Counted from the stretch's first letter, positions 42,294-52,311 are shown. The stretch: 64,000 nt of DNA from Mycobacterium sp. 050128 (GCF_036409155.1 NZ_JAZGLW010000003.1:496001-560000); one strand, 5' to 3'. Translations and numbers: made by a program. The notes: generated by a model not told the origin, from the sequence alone.

Positions 42294-42378
42294 TGCGGCT
42301 CGATTCTGGTGCACCGGTGTTTCTCGAAGTCACGCCCAGCCTGACATTGAAGCGCCAGCCGCACATCAGTGGGGCCGG

Positions 42379-43191
42379 TCAGGCCTTGAAGTAGACGATC
42401 TGATGCGTGGTGGCCAGCAGCGCGCCGTCGCGACTCCATACTTGCGCGCTCTGATCGGAATATCCGTGGCTGAACCGATCGGCGTGAGCGCAGGCCAGGA
42501 CGAAGTCGCCGCCAAGTGCGTCCAGCTCCTGCCGATCGGCATGGAAGTAGGTCGTCATCGAGATGGTCCCGACCGGGACGACGCCGCCGCGGCGCTGAAA
42601 CACCCGCGGGTAGAACACGTCGCACAGGGCGGCCAGCGCCGGGTAGTCGACCGGGCGCTGCTCGCGGTCGCGCACCCACAGTGCGGTCTCCGATGCCGGG
42701 CTGGGCTGGGCGCCGGGGCCGGGAAACGCACCCTCGGCGAACCGCATGTCGTACAGGCGGGCCCAGGCGACGACGATCTCCGGGCCGCCTCCGGGGGTGA
42801 GTTGTTCCGGGGGAGGGGCGCTCGGTGGCCGCGCTTCGGTGTCGGCCCAGGTATCGCGCCGGATACCGAATACCGCGGTCGCGGTGGTCTTGACGTCACC
42901 GTCCTGGCTGAGTTCGGCAATCCAGTGCTGACTGCTGCGGTTGGTACGTGGAGTTCGAAGCGAGATGTCGAAGTCGCCGTCGGCGACGGGACCGGCGAAG
43001 TTGACGGTCACCGCCAACGGCTCACCGATGCAGCCGGGATGAGTCTCGATGGCATGCAGCAGGACTGCCGCGGTGATACCGCCGAACGGGCCGACCATGT
43101 TGGCCCACTCCGGATGCGTCCGCCCGCGTCTGGTGTCGGCGTGGAGGACATCGAGCTCGAGGGCCCTGTCGAAAGGATGGGTCGGCGTCAT
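42379..43191 (-). CDS. Acyl-CoA thioesterase family protein (double hotdog)
   Basis: A 270-aa TesB-like thioesterase: the first hotdog half has PEWANMVGPFGGITAAVLLHA, read as NMVGPFGGITAAVLLHAIE, and the second has YPRVFQRRGGVVPVGTISM. Predicted to hydrolyse acyl-CoA. It is divergent from an acyl-CoA dehydrogenase gene. It begins at the ATG at 43191. Confidence 0.83.
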   Translation of the reverse strand: MTPTHPFDRALELDVLHADTRRGRTHPEWANMVGPFGGITAAVLLHAIETHPGCIGEPLAVTVNFAGPVADGDFDISLRTPRTNRSSQHWIAELSQDGDVKTTATAVFGIRRDTWADTEARPPSAPPPEQLTPGGGPEIVVAWARLYDMRFAEGAFPGPGAQPSPASETALWVRDREQRPVDYPALAALCDVFYPRVFQRRGGVVPVGTISMTTYFHADRQELDALGGDFVLACAHADRFSHGYSDQSAQVWSRDGALLATTHQIVYFKA

Positions 43192-43404
43192 GCTGGGGGC
43201 AGACTACTTCGCGGCGACTCGAACTCCGGACACCGGGGTTATCACATTTGCCGCCGACGCGGGGCAGCGTGAAGCTATCTCATGGCCACGGACGCCCGCG
43301 CCGCGGAAGCAGGGCGTTGCGTTGAAGCATGACACCATGATTACACTGTGATCTCGCTGTAAGGAAGTCCGGCGCCGCGAGCGCGACCGATGGTGAGGAA
43401 CGCG

Positions 43405-44700
43405 ATGGCATGGGATTTCGAGACCGATCCGGATTTCGCTGAAAAGCTTTCCTGGATGCGCGATTTCATCGATTCCGAGGTCATCCCGTTGGAACCCGTC
43501 CTCGCCGAGATTTCGCCCGACGAGTGGCAGCCGGTCAAGCGCTACCTGCAGGACAAGGTCAAGGCGCAGGGGTTGTGGGGTTTGTTCCTCGATCCCAGCC
43601 TGGGCGGCGCGGGACTGGGCCAGCTCAAGCTCGCACTGATGTCGGAGATCATCGGCCGGTGCATGGTGTCAATGGAGCTGTTCGGGGTCCAGGCACCCGA
43701 CAGCGGGAACATGGAGTTGCTGGCGCACGGCGCGACCGACGCGCAGAAGCAGCGCTGGTTGTATCCCAACCTCAACGGGGAGATATCCAGCGCGTTCGCG
43801 CTGACCGAACCTTTCCTGGCCGGCGCCGACCCGACCGTCATCGCCACCACCGCCGTGCTCGACGGCGAGGACTGGATCATCAACGGCCACAAGTGGTTTA
43901 CCACCAACGCGTCCTGTGCCGACATCATCTTGGTGGTTGCGGAGACGGACCCGGCCGGCCGACCACACCGGCACGCGTCGATATTCGTGGTACCGGCCGC
44001 AACGCCGGGGTGCAACATCGTCCGGGACATTCCGACCATGGCGCATCCCGACCCGGAGTTCGGCCGGCGTGGCAACCATGCCGAGGTGGTGTTCACCGAC
44101 TGCCGGGTTCCCGCGGATCACCTGATCGGCCCGCGTGGCGGCGGATTCGTGCTGGCGCAACAGCGTCTCGGCGGCGGCCGTATCCACCACTCGATGCGCT
44201 GGCTCGGGCAAGCGCAGCGCGCCCTGGACATCATGGGTGAACGCGCGGTCTCGCGCCGGTCGCACGGTCGCCTGCTGGGCGAACATCAGATGGTGCAGGA
44301 CTATATCGCGCTGTCGCACACCGAGATTCAGGCAGCAAGATTGCTGACTTTCCAGACCGCCTGGAAGATGGACCGTTTCGGCGCGGGGGAGGTGCGTGCC
44401 GAGCTGGGCATGATCAAGGCCCACGTATCGAAGGTGGTGCTCGCGGTGCTCGATCGCACCATCCAGGTGTGCGGGGCGCTGGGGTACTCCGGTGACCTGC
44501 CGGTTGAATCCTGGTATCGGATGACGCGATTCGGATCGATCGGCGACGGTCCCGACGAGCTGCACAAGTCGGTGCTGGCCCGGCACGTGCTCAAGAAGTA
44601 CCTTCCGGTGGAAGGTTGGCCGACCGATCACCTTCCTTCGCGGCGGCCGGCAGCGGAACAGAAATGGCAGGCACTACGCCAGGAGGCAGGCGTCGCATGA
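43405..44700 (+). CDS. Acyl-CoA dehydrogenase
   Basis: A 431-aa FAD acyl-CoA dehydrogenase. N-terminal helices, the FAD/substrate motif SSAFALTEPFLAGADPT, the sheet domain with WIINGHKWFTTNA, and the C-terminal VCGALGYSGDLPVESWYRM and IGDGPDELHKSVLARHVLKK are present. I chose the ATG at 43405 because GAGGAA lies five bases before it; another ATG is at 43390. The stop overlaps the next gene (ATGA). Likely oxidises an unusual acyl-CoA in a catabolic cluster. Confidence 0.92.
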   Translation: MAWDFETDPDFAEKLSWMRDFIDSEVIPLEPVLAEISPDEWQPVKRYLQDKVKAQGLWGLFLDPSLGGAGLGQLKLALMSEIIGRCMVSMELFGVQAPDSGNMELLAHGATDAQKQRWLYPNLNGEISSAFALTEPFLAGADPTVIATTAVLDGEDWIINGHKWFTTNASCADIILVVAETDPAGRPHRHASIFVVPAATPGCNIVRDIPTMAHPDPEFGRRGNHAEVVFTDCRVPADHLIGPRGGGFVLAQQRLGGGRIHHSMRWLGQAQRALDIMGERAVSRRSHGRLLGEHQMVQDYIALSHTEIQAARLLTFQTAWKMDRFGAGEVRAELGMIKAHVSKVVLAVLDRTIQVCGALGYSGDLPVESWYRMTRFGSIGDGPDELHKSVLARHVLKKYLPVEGWPTDHLPSRRPAAEQKWQALRQEAGVA

Positions 44701-45716
44701 GTATTCCGGACCGTCAGCGGGCCATCGTCATGACCGGGCCCGGCGAGCCCGTGCGGACCGACGAAATGCCGGTGGGCGAGCCCGGTCCCGGGCAGGTGCT
44801 GGTCAAGGTCCACGCCTCGAGCCTCAACTTCCACGACAACGTCAATCTGATGGGCTTGCTGCCCGGACCCTGGCCGCGGGTTCCGCTGACCGATGGCGCC
44901 GGGGAAGTGGTGGCAATCGGGCCGGGAGTCGACGAGTTGCGGCCCGGGGATCGCGTCATGGGCGCGTTTCACCCGGGCTGGCACGACGGCCCGCCCAATC
45001 CGCAAGCCAAGCGTGAAGTGCCCGGCGACACCTGCGACGGGTGGCTGCAGCAATACCGGGTCGAACATGTCGCCGGCCTGGTCCGCACGCCTGCGCACCT
45101 CAGCGATGTCGAAGCCGCGACGATCCCATGCGCGGGCGTCACGGCGTGGAGTGCGTTGGTGGAAGCCAACATCGGCGAGGGTGACGTGGTGGTGACCCAG
45201 GGCACCGGCGGGGTATCGCTGTTCGCCGTCCAACTAGCCCGGGCGCGCGGCGCCACCGTAATCCTGACCTCGTCGTCCGACGACAAACTGAAGGTCGGAT
45301 CGGATTTGGGGGCAACGCATCTCATCAACTACCGAACCGCCCCGGACTGGGAGACGCAGGTCAAGGAACTGACCGCCGGTCGCGGCGCCGATCTGGTCGT
45401 CGACCTCGGCGGCCCCGCGACGCTGCCGCATTCGCTCCACGCTGCCGCCATGGGCGGCACGATCGCGGTGATCGGTGTGCTCAGCGGATTCGACATGGCG
45501 TCCATCGCGGTCGCCGAGGTGATGCTGAACAATCTGCGCGTCATCGGAATCACGGTGGGCAGCGTGCGCGCTCACCGCGAGATGTGCGAGGCGGTGTCCA
45601 AGGCCGGCATCAAACCGCAGATCAGCCACGTCCTCGACTGGGAGCAGCTCGACGAGGCGCTTCGGGTGATGCGGGCGAACGAACACATCGGCAAAATCGC
45701 CCTGACTATCCGCTAG
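44697..45716 (+). CDS. Medium-chain (zinc-type/quinone-like) alcohol dehydrogenase
   Basis: A 339-aa MDR oxidoreductase. The GroES-like part has SSLNFHDNVNLMGLLPG and GAGEVVAIGPGVDELRPGD; the Rossmann part has VVTQGTGGVSLFAVQLARARG. Zn-binding cysteines of classical ADHs are not obvious, so a quinone-reductase or enoyl-reductase role is as likely. It is coupled to the acyl-CoA dehydrogenase by ATGA overlap and followed by two tetR genes. Confidence 0.87.
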   Translation: MSIPDRQRAIVMTGPGEPVRTDEMPVGEPGPGQVLVKVHASSLNFHDNVNLMGLLPGPWPRVPLTDGAGEVVAIGPGVDELRPGDRVMGAFHPGWHDGPPNPQAKREVPGDTCDGWLQQYRVEHVAGLVRTPAHLSDVEAATIPCAGVTAWSALVEANIGEGDVVVTQGTGGVSLFAVQLARARGATVILTSSSDDKLKVGSDLGATHLINYRTAPDWETQVKELTAGRGADLVVDLGGPATLPHSLHAAAMGGTIAVIGVLSGFDMASIAVAEVMLNNLRVIGITVGSVRAHREMCEAVSKAGIKPQISHVLDWEQLDEALRVMRANEHIGKIALTIR

Positions 45717-45734
45717 CGTGCGAGGAGTGCTGAC

Positions 45735-46319
45735 GTGCCCAGCGAATTGGAGCTCGACGCGGACCAGATCGTCGCTGCCGCAGTGGAAATCATGCGGGAA
45801 AGTGGTCTGGACGCGATCAGCATGCGCAGCGTGGCTAACCGGTTGGGCGTCACGCCGCCACCGGTCTACTCCCGAATCGGCAATAAGGACGCACTGATCG
45901 ATGCGGTCGCCGAGCATGTGCTCGACGATCTCGCTCCGGAGCTCAAACGCGACGAATCGTGGCCGGACTACGCGCGCCGCTGGACCCGCCAACTCCGCCT
46001 ACGACTGACTGACGCGGCCGACAGCCGGCTCTTCCTGCAGGCGAAGCGCCCGGCCTATCTGAAAGCGTCCCGCCCATTGCTGAAAAGCATGCGGCGCGAC
46101 GGTATGTCGACCGATATCTCGGTGCGGGCCTGCCGGCTGTTGACGTGGGCGGCCGTGGGTTTCGTCGCGATGGACCATCCGCCCAGCACCAACGCGACGC
46201 GCCGGCGGGGGCGCCTTGCCGGCAGCGACCCCGCCGGCGTGACTCGCGAAGAAGTCGACGAGTTGTTCGCCGCGCACATCGACTACCTGATCGAAGGTAT
46301 TCGCCGCGACAGCGCTTAG
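45735..46319 (+). CDS. TetR-family regulator
   Basis: A 194-aa TetR protein starting at GTG 45735. The HTH is ISMRSVANRLGVTPPPVYSRIG, with the recognition part GVTPPPVYSRIG. It follows the MDR gene by 18 bp in the same direction. Its C-terminal region includes the segment WAAVGFVAMDHPP. Confidence 0.88.
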   Translation: MPSELELDADQIVAAAVEIMRESGLDAISMRSVANRLGVTPPPVYSRIGNKDALIDAVAEHVLDDLAPELKRDESWPDYARRWTRQLRLRLTDAADSRLFLQAKRPAYLKASRPLLKSMRRDGMSTDISVRACRLLTWAAVGFVAMDHPPSTNATRRRGRLAGSDPAGVTREEVDELFAAHIDYLIEGIRRDSA

Positions 46320-46359
46320 CCTGCGATGTCGGCAGGGTCAGGGCTTGTACGATGCAGCG

Positions 46360-46944
46360 ATGGCCAAGCCGCTGATCCCGGCCGACGACATCCTCACGCA
46401 CGCGCTGGACATGCTGGATTCCGAAGGCATCGAGGCTCTCAGCGTTCGTCGACTATCGGCCGCACTCAAGATCTCACCGCGGACGCTGTATCAGCAGGTC
46501 GGCAATCGCGAAGCATTGATCAGGGCGCTGGTCGCACGCCACTTCGCGCAGCTGAAACTCGACTTCAAGGAATACGACACCTGGGAGTCGACGGCACTGC
46601 ACTGGTGTCAGGCATTGCACAACGCCCTTCGAGCGCATCCGTTTCTGACCGAACTGATGACCATCGACGACCGCAGCGCCGTTGCCGAGTATGTCAACGC
46701 CCTACTCAAAGCCACTCTGCAAGAAGGGATTCCACGACCGCTTGCTACCGAGTGCTGCCGCGGCCTGGCGCACATGACCATCAACCATTCCATCGTCGAG
46801 GTGCGCGGGCTGCGTGAACCGAAGCGCTCGGACTCCGAGACGGCCAAGATCGAACAGAATTTCCCCCGGCTGGTCGAGTGGGTGATCTCCGGGGTGCGGG
46901 CCGAGGCCGGGGGCGTCGATCCCTCGGCGAAGCGGCCGCACTGA
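46360..46944 (+). CDS. TetR-family regulator
   Basis: A 194-aa TetR protein with HTH LSVRRLSAALKISPRTLYQQVG (core ALKISPRTLYQQVG). The ATG at 46360 is preferred to one at 46345. The stop lies next to the convergent SDR gene stop. Two tetR genes in tandem suggest separate control of the flanking acyl-CoA dehydrogenase units. Confidence 0.88.
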   Translation: MAKPLIPADDILTHALDMLDSEGIEALSVRRLSAALKISPRTLYQQVGNREALIRALVARHFAQLKLDFKEYDTWESTALHWCQALHNALRAHPFLTELMTIDDRSAVAEYVNALLKATLQEGIPRPLATECCRGLAHMTINHSIVEVRGLREPKRSDSETAKIEQNFPRLVEWVISGVRAEAGGVDPSAKRPH

Positions 46945-47709
46945 TCAGCCCGAGACGCCGCCGTCAATGGTCATGAGTGACCCGGTGGTGTAACTCGACG
47001 CGTCGGAGAGCAAATAGACGACGGCCCCGACGATCTCGCCGGGGCGGCCCACCCGCCCGAGCGCGATGCGGCGCACCAGTTCCGGCAGCAGGTCGGGGTT
47101 GCGGACGAATCCCGACGCCGCGTCGGTATCGAAGGTGCCGCAGATGATCCCGTTGACCCGCACACCGACGCCGGCGTATTCGATGGCCGAGGCGGTGGTC
47201 AGCGCGTTCAGGCCGGCTTTGGCCGCCGCGTAGACCGTGGTGACTGGCGTGGGTTTCACCGACGCCAGCGAACTGATGTTGATGATCGATCCACCGCCGG
47301 TCGCGGCCATTGCCGTGGCAGCCAGCGCCGTCAACCGGGTCGGGCCTTTCAGGTTGACGCCGATCACCTTGTCGAACAACACTTCTGAGGTTTCCAGCAG
47401 CGAGGGCGCAAGCGGGCTCATCCCGGCGTTGTTGACCAAGCCGTCCAACCGGCCCCACCGGGCAACGGCGGCCTCGACGACGCCGGGCAACGACTCCCAA
47501 TCGCCGACATGGCATGCCAACGGGTGGGCCTGCCCGCCCGCGTCGGTGATCGTGGCGGCCAATGCGTCGCACGACTCGATTTTTCGGCTGGCGATCACCA
47601 CTCGTGCGCCGCGCGCGGCCAGCCCGACACTCATCGCGGCGCCCAGGCCGCGGCTGCCGCCGGTGACCAGAATGACCCGGCCGGCCACGTCGAACAGCTC
47701 GTCGGTCAT
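46945..47709 (-). CDS. Short-chain dehydrogenase/reductase
   Basis: A 254-aa classical SDR: cofactor motif VTGGSRGLGAAM, NNAG in LDGLVNNAGMSP, catalytic Ser in INISSLASV and Tyr/Lys in YAAAKAGLNALT. FabG-like fold with C-terminal TGSLMTIDGGVSG. The ATG at 47709 overlaps the previous kinase-like gene's stop (ATGA). Oxidoreductase on an alcohol or ketone substrate, probably acyl-linked. Confidence 0.92.
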   Translation of the reverse strand: MTDELFDVAGRVILVTGGSRGLGAAMSVGLAARGARVVIASRKIESCDALAATITDAGGQAHPLACHVGDWESLPGVVEAAVARWGRLDGLVNNAGMSPLAPSLLETSEVLFDKVIGVNLKGPTRLTALAATAMAATGGGSIINISSLASVKPTPVTTVYAAAKAGLNALTTASAIEYAGVGVRVNGIICGTFDTDAASGFVRNPDLLPELVRRIALGRVGRPGEIVGAVVYLLSDASSYTTGSLMTIDGGVSG

Positions 47710-48737
47710 TGCGCGAACCTCCTTGCACGGCTGAGCAGTTCATCGATGACCGCCCCGAAGAACTCATGGACCGGATTGCGGGACTCACCGCGCAGAAACT
47801 TCGCGTAGGACGCCTCCAGGACGATCGCCAGCTTCCACGCACTGAACACCTGATACCAGCCGAAGTGTGACAGGTCGCGGCCGGTGGCCTCGCCATAGCG
47901 CTCGATCAGTTGATCCGGTGTCTGGCAGTGGTCGCGATCAATGCCATGTGGTGCGTCCGGCGACCCCAGCGCAATGGGATTTCCGGCCTCGGGCCAGAAG
48001 ATCATCGCCCATGCCAGGTCGATCAGGGGATCGCCCACCGTCGTCATCTCGAAGTCGACCACGCAGGCGATCCGCGGTGGCGGCGCCGGCGCCCAGATGA
48101 CGTTGTCCAGCTTGTAGTCCCCGTGCATGACGGTGAGATCGCCGTCGGCGGGCAGATTCTCGCGCAGCCAGCCGGCGAGCTCGTCCACGCCGTCCAACTC
48201 GCGGGCCCGATAACTCTGCAGTTGCGCGAGCCACCGATCGACCTGGCGCGGCAGAAACCCTTGCGGGTGCGATAATTCGGCCAGCGCCGTGCCCGTCCAG
48301 TCGACGGAGTGCAGAGCGACCAGGGTGTCGATCAGCTGTTCGCCGATCAAGTTGTGTGACGACGGAGCCCGATGCAGTGCTTCGGGAAGTCCGTCGCGGC
48401 GGATCACCCCGCCGTCGACGTAGGACATCACGAAAAACGGGGCGCCCAGAATGGCGGGGTCGTCGCTGCGAGCCAGCACCGTGGGCACCGGTATGCCGGC
48501 CGCGCCCAGCGTCTCCATGATGCGCGCCTCGCGGATCACCTGGTGAGCGGTGTCAGAGACCGTGGCCAGTGGCGCCCGGCGCACCACCCAGGCCCGCCCC
48601 AGCCGGTCGACGCGGAACATCTCGCAGCTGCCGCCTCCGCGAATGGGCATCACCGACACATCCGCCGCCTCGCCTGTTGCCTCGGCCAGCCAATCGCGAA
48701 ACCGGGGAACGTCGAAACCCGTTGCGGCAGCACCCAT
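47706..48737 (-). CDS. APH-fold phosphotransferase (ACAD-associated type)
   Basis: A 343-aa kinase-fold protein with LTVMHGDYKLDNVIW near residue 204 and the metal site CVVDFEMTTVGDPLIDLAW. The group is often encoded next to or fused with acyl-CoA dehydrogenases (as in human ACAD10/11) and is thought to phosphorylate hydroxyacyl-CoA before dehydration. Here an acyl-CoA dehydrogenase is divergent next door, which fits. The ATG at 48737 is chosen by domain start. Confidence 0.88.
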   Translation of the reverse strand: MGAAATGFDVPRFRDWLAEATGEAADVSVMPIRGGGSCEMFRVDRLGRAWVVRRAPLATVSDTAHQVIREARIMETLGAAGIPVPTVLARSDDPAILGAPFFVMSYVDGGVIRRDGLPEALHRAPSSHNLIGEQLIDTLVALHSVDWTGTALAELSHPQGFLPRQVDRWLAQLQSYRARELDGVDELAGWLRENLPADGDLTVMHGDYKLDNVIWAPAPPPRIACVVDFEMTTVGDPLIDLAWAMIFWPEAGNPIALGSPDAPHGIDRDHCQTPDQLIERYGEATGRDLSHFGWYQVFSAWKLAIVLEASYAKFLRGESRNPVHEFFGAVIDELLSRARRFAQ

Positions 48738-48967
48738 GCGCCGATCCTCCGATCGCCGGTTAGAATAGCGCCGATTCCGTAAACGTACCAGCTCCGGAGA
48801 CATAATCGGCCAGGACGCGCACTCGTTGACCTGCGGCCCCGCGCCGTCGATGTGTACAGTCATTAGCCGGGCGCTGTACGGTCGCCCAGCACCAGCTCGA
48901 GGTTTGGACACGACAACGGCGTCGGGAGGTCAGCGACGATGACGCACAGACGAATTCGGCACTCCTG

Positions 48968-50200
48968 GTGACCCACGAGACCGTAGCGGAGTTTCGCGGC
49001 CGGGCCAGGGCCTGGTTGGCCGAGAACATGCCGCGGCAGGGCCCCGCGGAAGCAGCGCTGCTCGAGCGCGATGCGGAGGCGTCCTGGCACCGGGCGCGCG
49101 AACTGCAAAAGAAGTTGTACGACGGCGGTTTCGCCGGTATCTGTTTTCCCCGGGAGTACGGCGGTCTCGGGCTGGGCTACGAGTACAAGAAGGCCTTCGA
49201 CGCCGAGGCGCAAGGCTATGAAACGCCGTTGCTGCTCAACGTGCCGTCCTTCGCCATCTGCTGCGCCACCATCCTCGACATGGGGAGCGAGGAGCAGAAG
49301 CGCACCCACATCCAGGCGGCGCTGCGTGGCGACGAAGTGCTGGTCCAGTTGCTGTCCGAGCCGAGCGGGGGATCGGACCTCGCGGGCGTCATCACCCGTG
49401 CCGACCGCCGGGACGGGCGGTGGATCATCAACGGCGCCAAGACATGGAGCACCTGGGCGTTCGCTGCGGATTACGGGCTGTGCCTCGCCCGGACCGATTG
49501 GGACGCACCAAAACACGAGGGGCTGACGATGTTCCTGGTGCCGCTTAACCAGCCCGGAATAACGATCAACCGCATCCAGCAGATCAACGGCTCCATCGAA
49601 TTCTGCGAGGAGTTCTTCGATGACGTCGAGGTGGGCGATGACGCCGTCGTCGGTGAACCGGGCAAGGGGTGGGAAGTCGCCTCGCGACAGCTCTACCATG
49701 AACGCCGCAGCATGGGCGACGGTTCGGAGTACACCAGCGGCCCGGGAATCTCTGAGGCCGAAGATGTTTCGATCGACCTGCTGGCGCTGGCGGAAAAGAC
49801 TGACCAGCTGGACAACGAACGCATCGGTGAAATGATCGGACGTGCCCTGGTCCACCGAACGGTGGCGCGTCAACTCAGCGAGCACGTCTTCCACGCCGTG
49901 GCCGGCGGCGCGCTGCCGCCGACCGCGGGATCGATCATTCGGTTGCAGATGGCCGCGGTCCACGACGTCGAAATCGATACCGCGATTGCCGTGACGGGGA
50001 CGTCCGCCGTCGTCGAGGACGACGCGGAGCTACTCGATATCGGCATCCGGTACCTGGGCCGCCAGATCGCCAGCATCGGCGGCGGCACCACCGAAATGGC
50101 GCGCAACGTGATCGGCGAGCGGGTGTTGAACTTCCCCCGCGAGTACGCCGCCGACCGCGGCGTGCCGTTCAACCAAGTGCGGCGAAACAGACTGTCATGA
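48968..50200 (+). CDS. Acyl-CoA dehydrogenase
   Basis: A 410-aa acyl-CoA dehydrogenase starting at GTG 48968 without a clear ribosome site. Motifs: ICFPREYGGLGLGYEY, LSEPSGGSDLAGV, WIINGAKTWSTWA, IASIGGGTTEMARNVIGERV. It is of the actinobacterial FadE type with a hydrophilic active-site region. Divergent from the APH-fold/SDR pair and followed by a hotdog protein and an antiporter. Confidence 0.92.
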   Translation: MTHETVAEFRGRARAWLAENMPRQGPAEAALLERDAEASWHRARELQKKLYDGGFAGICFPREYGGLGLGYEYKKAFDAEAQGYETPLLLNVPSFAICCATILDMGSEEQKRTHIQAALRGDEVLVQLLSEPSGGSDLAGVITRADRRDGRWIINGAKTWSTWAFAADYGLCLARTDWDAPKHEGLTMFLVPLNQPGITINRIQQINGSIEFCEEFFDDVEVGDDAVVGEPGKGWEVASRQLYHERRSMGDGSEYTSGPGISEAEDVSIDLLALAEKTDQLDNERIGEMIGRALVHRTVARQLSEHVFHAVAGGALPPTAGSIIRLQMAAVHDVEIDTAIAVTGTSAVVEDDAELLDIGIRYLGRQIASIGGGTTEMARNVIGERVLNFPREYAADRGVPFNQVRRNRLS

Positions 50201-50234
50201 CGGGACGCGAAGTCCGGGAGAGAGGTGGCCGAAA

Positions 50235-51101
50235 GTGAGCGACCAACTGCGAGACATCCGAGAGTTGGCCGGCGACGCCGATGCCTATCGCGATGAGCTG
50301 TACCGCCGCTGGACGGGTCTGCTCAGTTACCGCTACATCGGTCGCAGGCACTCGTCGATGGACATCGGCGACGTCGACGACACCGTCGTGATCCGCCGCG
50401 ACATGCGCAACGAGGCAGGCGGCATTATGGTTGCGCCGCTGGCCATCTCGTCGCCCGAGGGGTGTCAGACCGACATGGTCGCGGTGCCTAATCCGGTCAT
50501 CGCGTCAGTGCAGATCATCGACCCCGGCTACGACGTCTCTCACGTCGAGATCGTCGGCTCCGGCATTGTGCACCAAGGCCGGACCATGGGGTACGGGCGG
50601 TGCAAGATCGTCGACGCCGACAACCCGGACCGGGTGATCGCGTTCAACGAGGGCCAGGGCGCGATCATCGGGATCCCGCCGGAAGGGCTTGACAGGATGG
50701 ATGTTTCGGGCACCGAGCTGGTTGTCGAGGACTCGCCCGACCTGCCGCCGCTGTGGGCCGCGTTCGGTGCCTCCAGACGCGACGACGGGCACTGGATACT
50801 GCCCGCCCTCAGCCTCGAACTCGCCTCGCCGGACGCGGCGCTGCACATCGGGCCCCAGCACGTCGTACTGGAGACCGCGGCGATCGACCTGGCCGCCGAT
50901 CTCGCCGGCACCCGCCAGGTGCAGGTCGTCAGCTGGCACGTCATGTTCATGTCCCGCGGGAAGGTCGGGCCGTTCCGGGTGGAGGGCACCGCCCACGCCG
51001 GTGGTCCCGGACGTATCGGCGTGCGCATGCTGCTGCACGACGAAGGCAACGCGGACAAGGCGGTTACATCGGCCGCGGCGATCTTCGAGGTGGTCGGCTG
51101 A
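50235..51101 (+). CDS. Double hotdog-fold protein, thioesterase-like
   Basis: A 288-aa protein, starting GTG 50235, with two hotdog halves: the first has NEAGGIMVAPLAISSPEG and the second HVMFMSRGKVGPFRVEG with IGVRMLLHDEGNADKAV. Typical of PaaI/thioesterase-like acyl-CoA proteins. Lies 34 bp after the acyl-CoA dehydrogenase and probably acts on the same acyl substrate. Confidence 0.78.
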   Translation: MSDQLRDIRELAGDADAYRDELYRRWTGLLSYRYIGRRHSSMDIGDVDDTVVIRRDMRNEAGGIMVAPLAISSPEGCQTDMVAVPNPVIASVQIIDPGYDVSHVEIVGSGIVHQGRTMGYGRCKIVDADNPDRVIAFNEGQGAIIGIPPEGLDRMDVSGTELVVEDSPDLPPLWAAFGASRRDDGHWILPALSLELASPDAALHIGPQHVVLETAAIDLAADLAGTRQVQVVSWHVMFMSRGKVGPFRVEGTAHAGGPGRIGVRMLLHDEGNADKAVTSAAAIFEVVG

Positions 51102-51122
51102 CCGCGCCGCAGGGCTGCTGAG

Positions 51123-52301
51123 ATGTCGGGCTTCGGCTTCGACACGCTGGCACTGCTGGCCGCGGTAGGCTTCGCCGGCCCGCTGGTGGCTTCGCTGCCG
51201 CGCCTGCGGATTCCGCTGATCGTCGGTGAGCTGCTCGCGGGACTTCTGCTCGGCAAGACCGGTTTCGGCGTGCTCGACGAGTCGAACCCCACGTTCCAGT
51301 TATTCGCGAACATCGGCTTCGCGCTGGTGATGTTTGTCGCGGGCACGCATGTGCCGGTGCGAAATCCTGAGGTGCGCGGGGCGCTGCCGCGGGCGCTGGC
51401 GCGAGCGGTGCTGTGCGGCGTCGTCGCAACGGCCCTCGGTGTGGCGTTGGCGTGGTATTTCGGTACCGGCCATGCGGCCCTGTACGCGGTGCTGATGACG
51501 TCGTCGTCGGCGGCGCTGGCACTACCGGTGATCGGCTCGCTGCGCCTGCAGGGGCCGCCCGTGCTCTCGCTCACGGCGCAGATCGCGATCGCCGATACGG
51601 CATGTATCGTGTTGCTGCCCTTGGTGATCGACCTGAGCAGGGCGCCAACGGCAGCCCTCGGTGCGCTCGCGATCGCGGCGTGCGCGGGACTGGTATACCT
51701 GGTTCTGCTCGCGGTCGATCGCCGGGGCTGGCGCCAACGCGCGCACAACTTTTCCGAAGATCATAAATTCGCGCTGGAGTTGCGCACGAATCTGCTGGTG
51801 CTGTTCGCATTAGCGGCACTCGCGCTGAGCACCCACGTGTCGATCATGTTGGCCGGCTTCGCATTGGGTTTGGTGATCGCGTCGGTGGGCGAACCGCGAC
51901 GGCTTGCACGCCAACTGTTCGGGATCACCGAGGGATTCTTCGGTCCACTGTTCTTCATCTGGCTGGGCGCCTCGCTGCACGTGCGCGAGCTGGGTGCGCA
52001 CCCGAAATTGATTCTGTTGGGCGTCGCGCTAGGGCTGGGCGCCGTGTTGGCGCACTGCGTGGGCAGGCTGCTCGGCCAGCCGATAACCCTGGCCGTGCTC
52101 TCGGCCGCCCAGCTCGGTGTGCCGGTGGCCGCGGCCACGATCGGGAACGAGGAAAACCTGCTCGCGCCGGGCGAAGGTTCGGCGCTGATGCTCGGTGCCT
52201 TGCTGACGGTTGCGGCCACCTCGATCGCCGGCGCTTTGGCGGCACGCGGACAGCGAGCTACCGGCGCGGATGGCACAGTACCGAACGACAAACGCGGGTA
52301 A
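51123..52301 (+). CDS. CPA2-family cation/proton antiporter (KefB/NapA-like)
   Basis: A 392-aa membrane protein with about 12 helices. The conserved start IPLIVGELLAGLLLGKTGFG, FVAGTHVPV, and a second half with FFGPLFFIWLGASLHV mark a CPA2 Na+/H+ or K+/H+ exchanger. There is no cytoplasmic RCK/TrkA domain. It follows the hotdog gene by 21 bp and precedes the dormancy block; DosR-type box 52312-52325 lies after its stop. Confidence 0.88.
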   Translation: MSGFGFDTLALLAAVGFAGPLVASLPRLRIPLIVGELLAGLLLGKTGFGVLDESNPTFQLFANIGFALVMFVAGTHVPVRNPEVRGALPRALARAVLCGVVATALGVALAWYFGTGHAALYAVLMTSSSAALALPVIGSLRLQGPPVLSLTAQIAIADTACIVLLPLVIDLSRAPTAALGALAIAACAGLVYLVLLAVDRRGWRQRAHNFSEDHKFALELRTNLLVLFALAALALSTHVSIMLAGFALGLVIASVGEPRRLARQLFGITEGFFGPLFFIWLGASLHVRELGAHPKLILLGVALGLGAVLAHCVGRLLGQPITLAVLSAAQLGVPVAAATIGNEENLLAPGEGSALMLGALLTVAATSIAGALAARGQRATGADGTVPNDKRG

Positions 52302-52311
52302 CGGGCCGCTA

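Noticed and set aside
43310..43360. Imperfect TGACAC/TGTGA inverted repeat before the acyl-CoA dehydrogenase
   Set aside because: Too many mismatches between arms to call an operator.
36294..48737. The three APH-fold genes as aminoglycoside resistance genes
   Set aside because: Their partners are acyl-CoA dehydrogenases, SDRs and lipocalin-like proteins; this type is common in lipid catabolism of actinobacteria.
50540..51748. Minus-strand open frame (402 aa) opposite the hotdog and antiporter genes
   Set aside because: Ser/Ala/Pro-rich shadow of two well-supported plus-strand genes.
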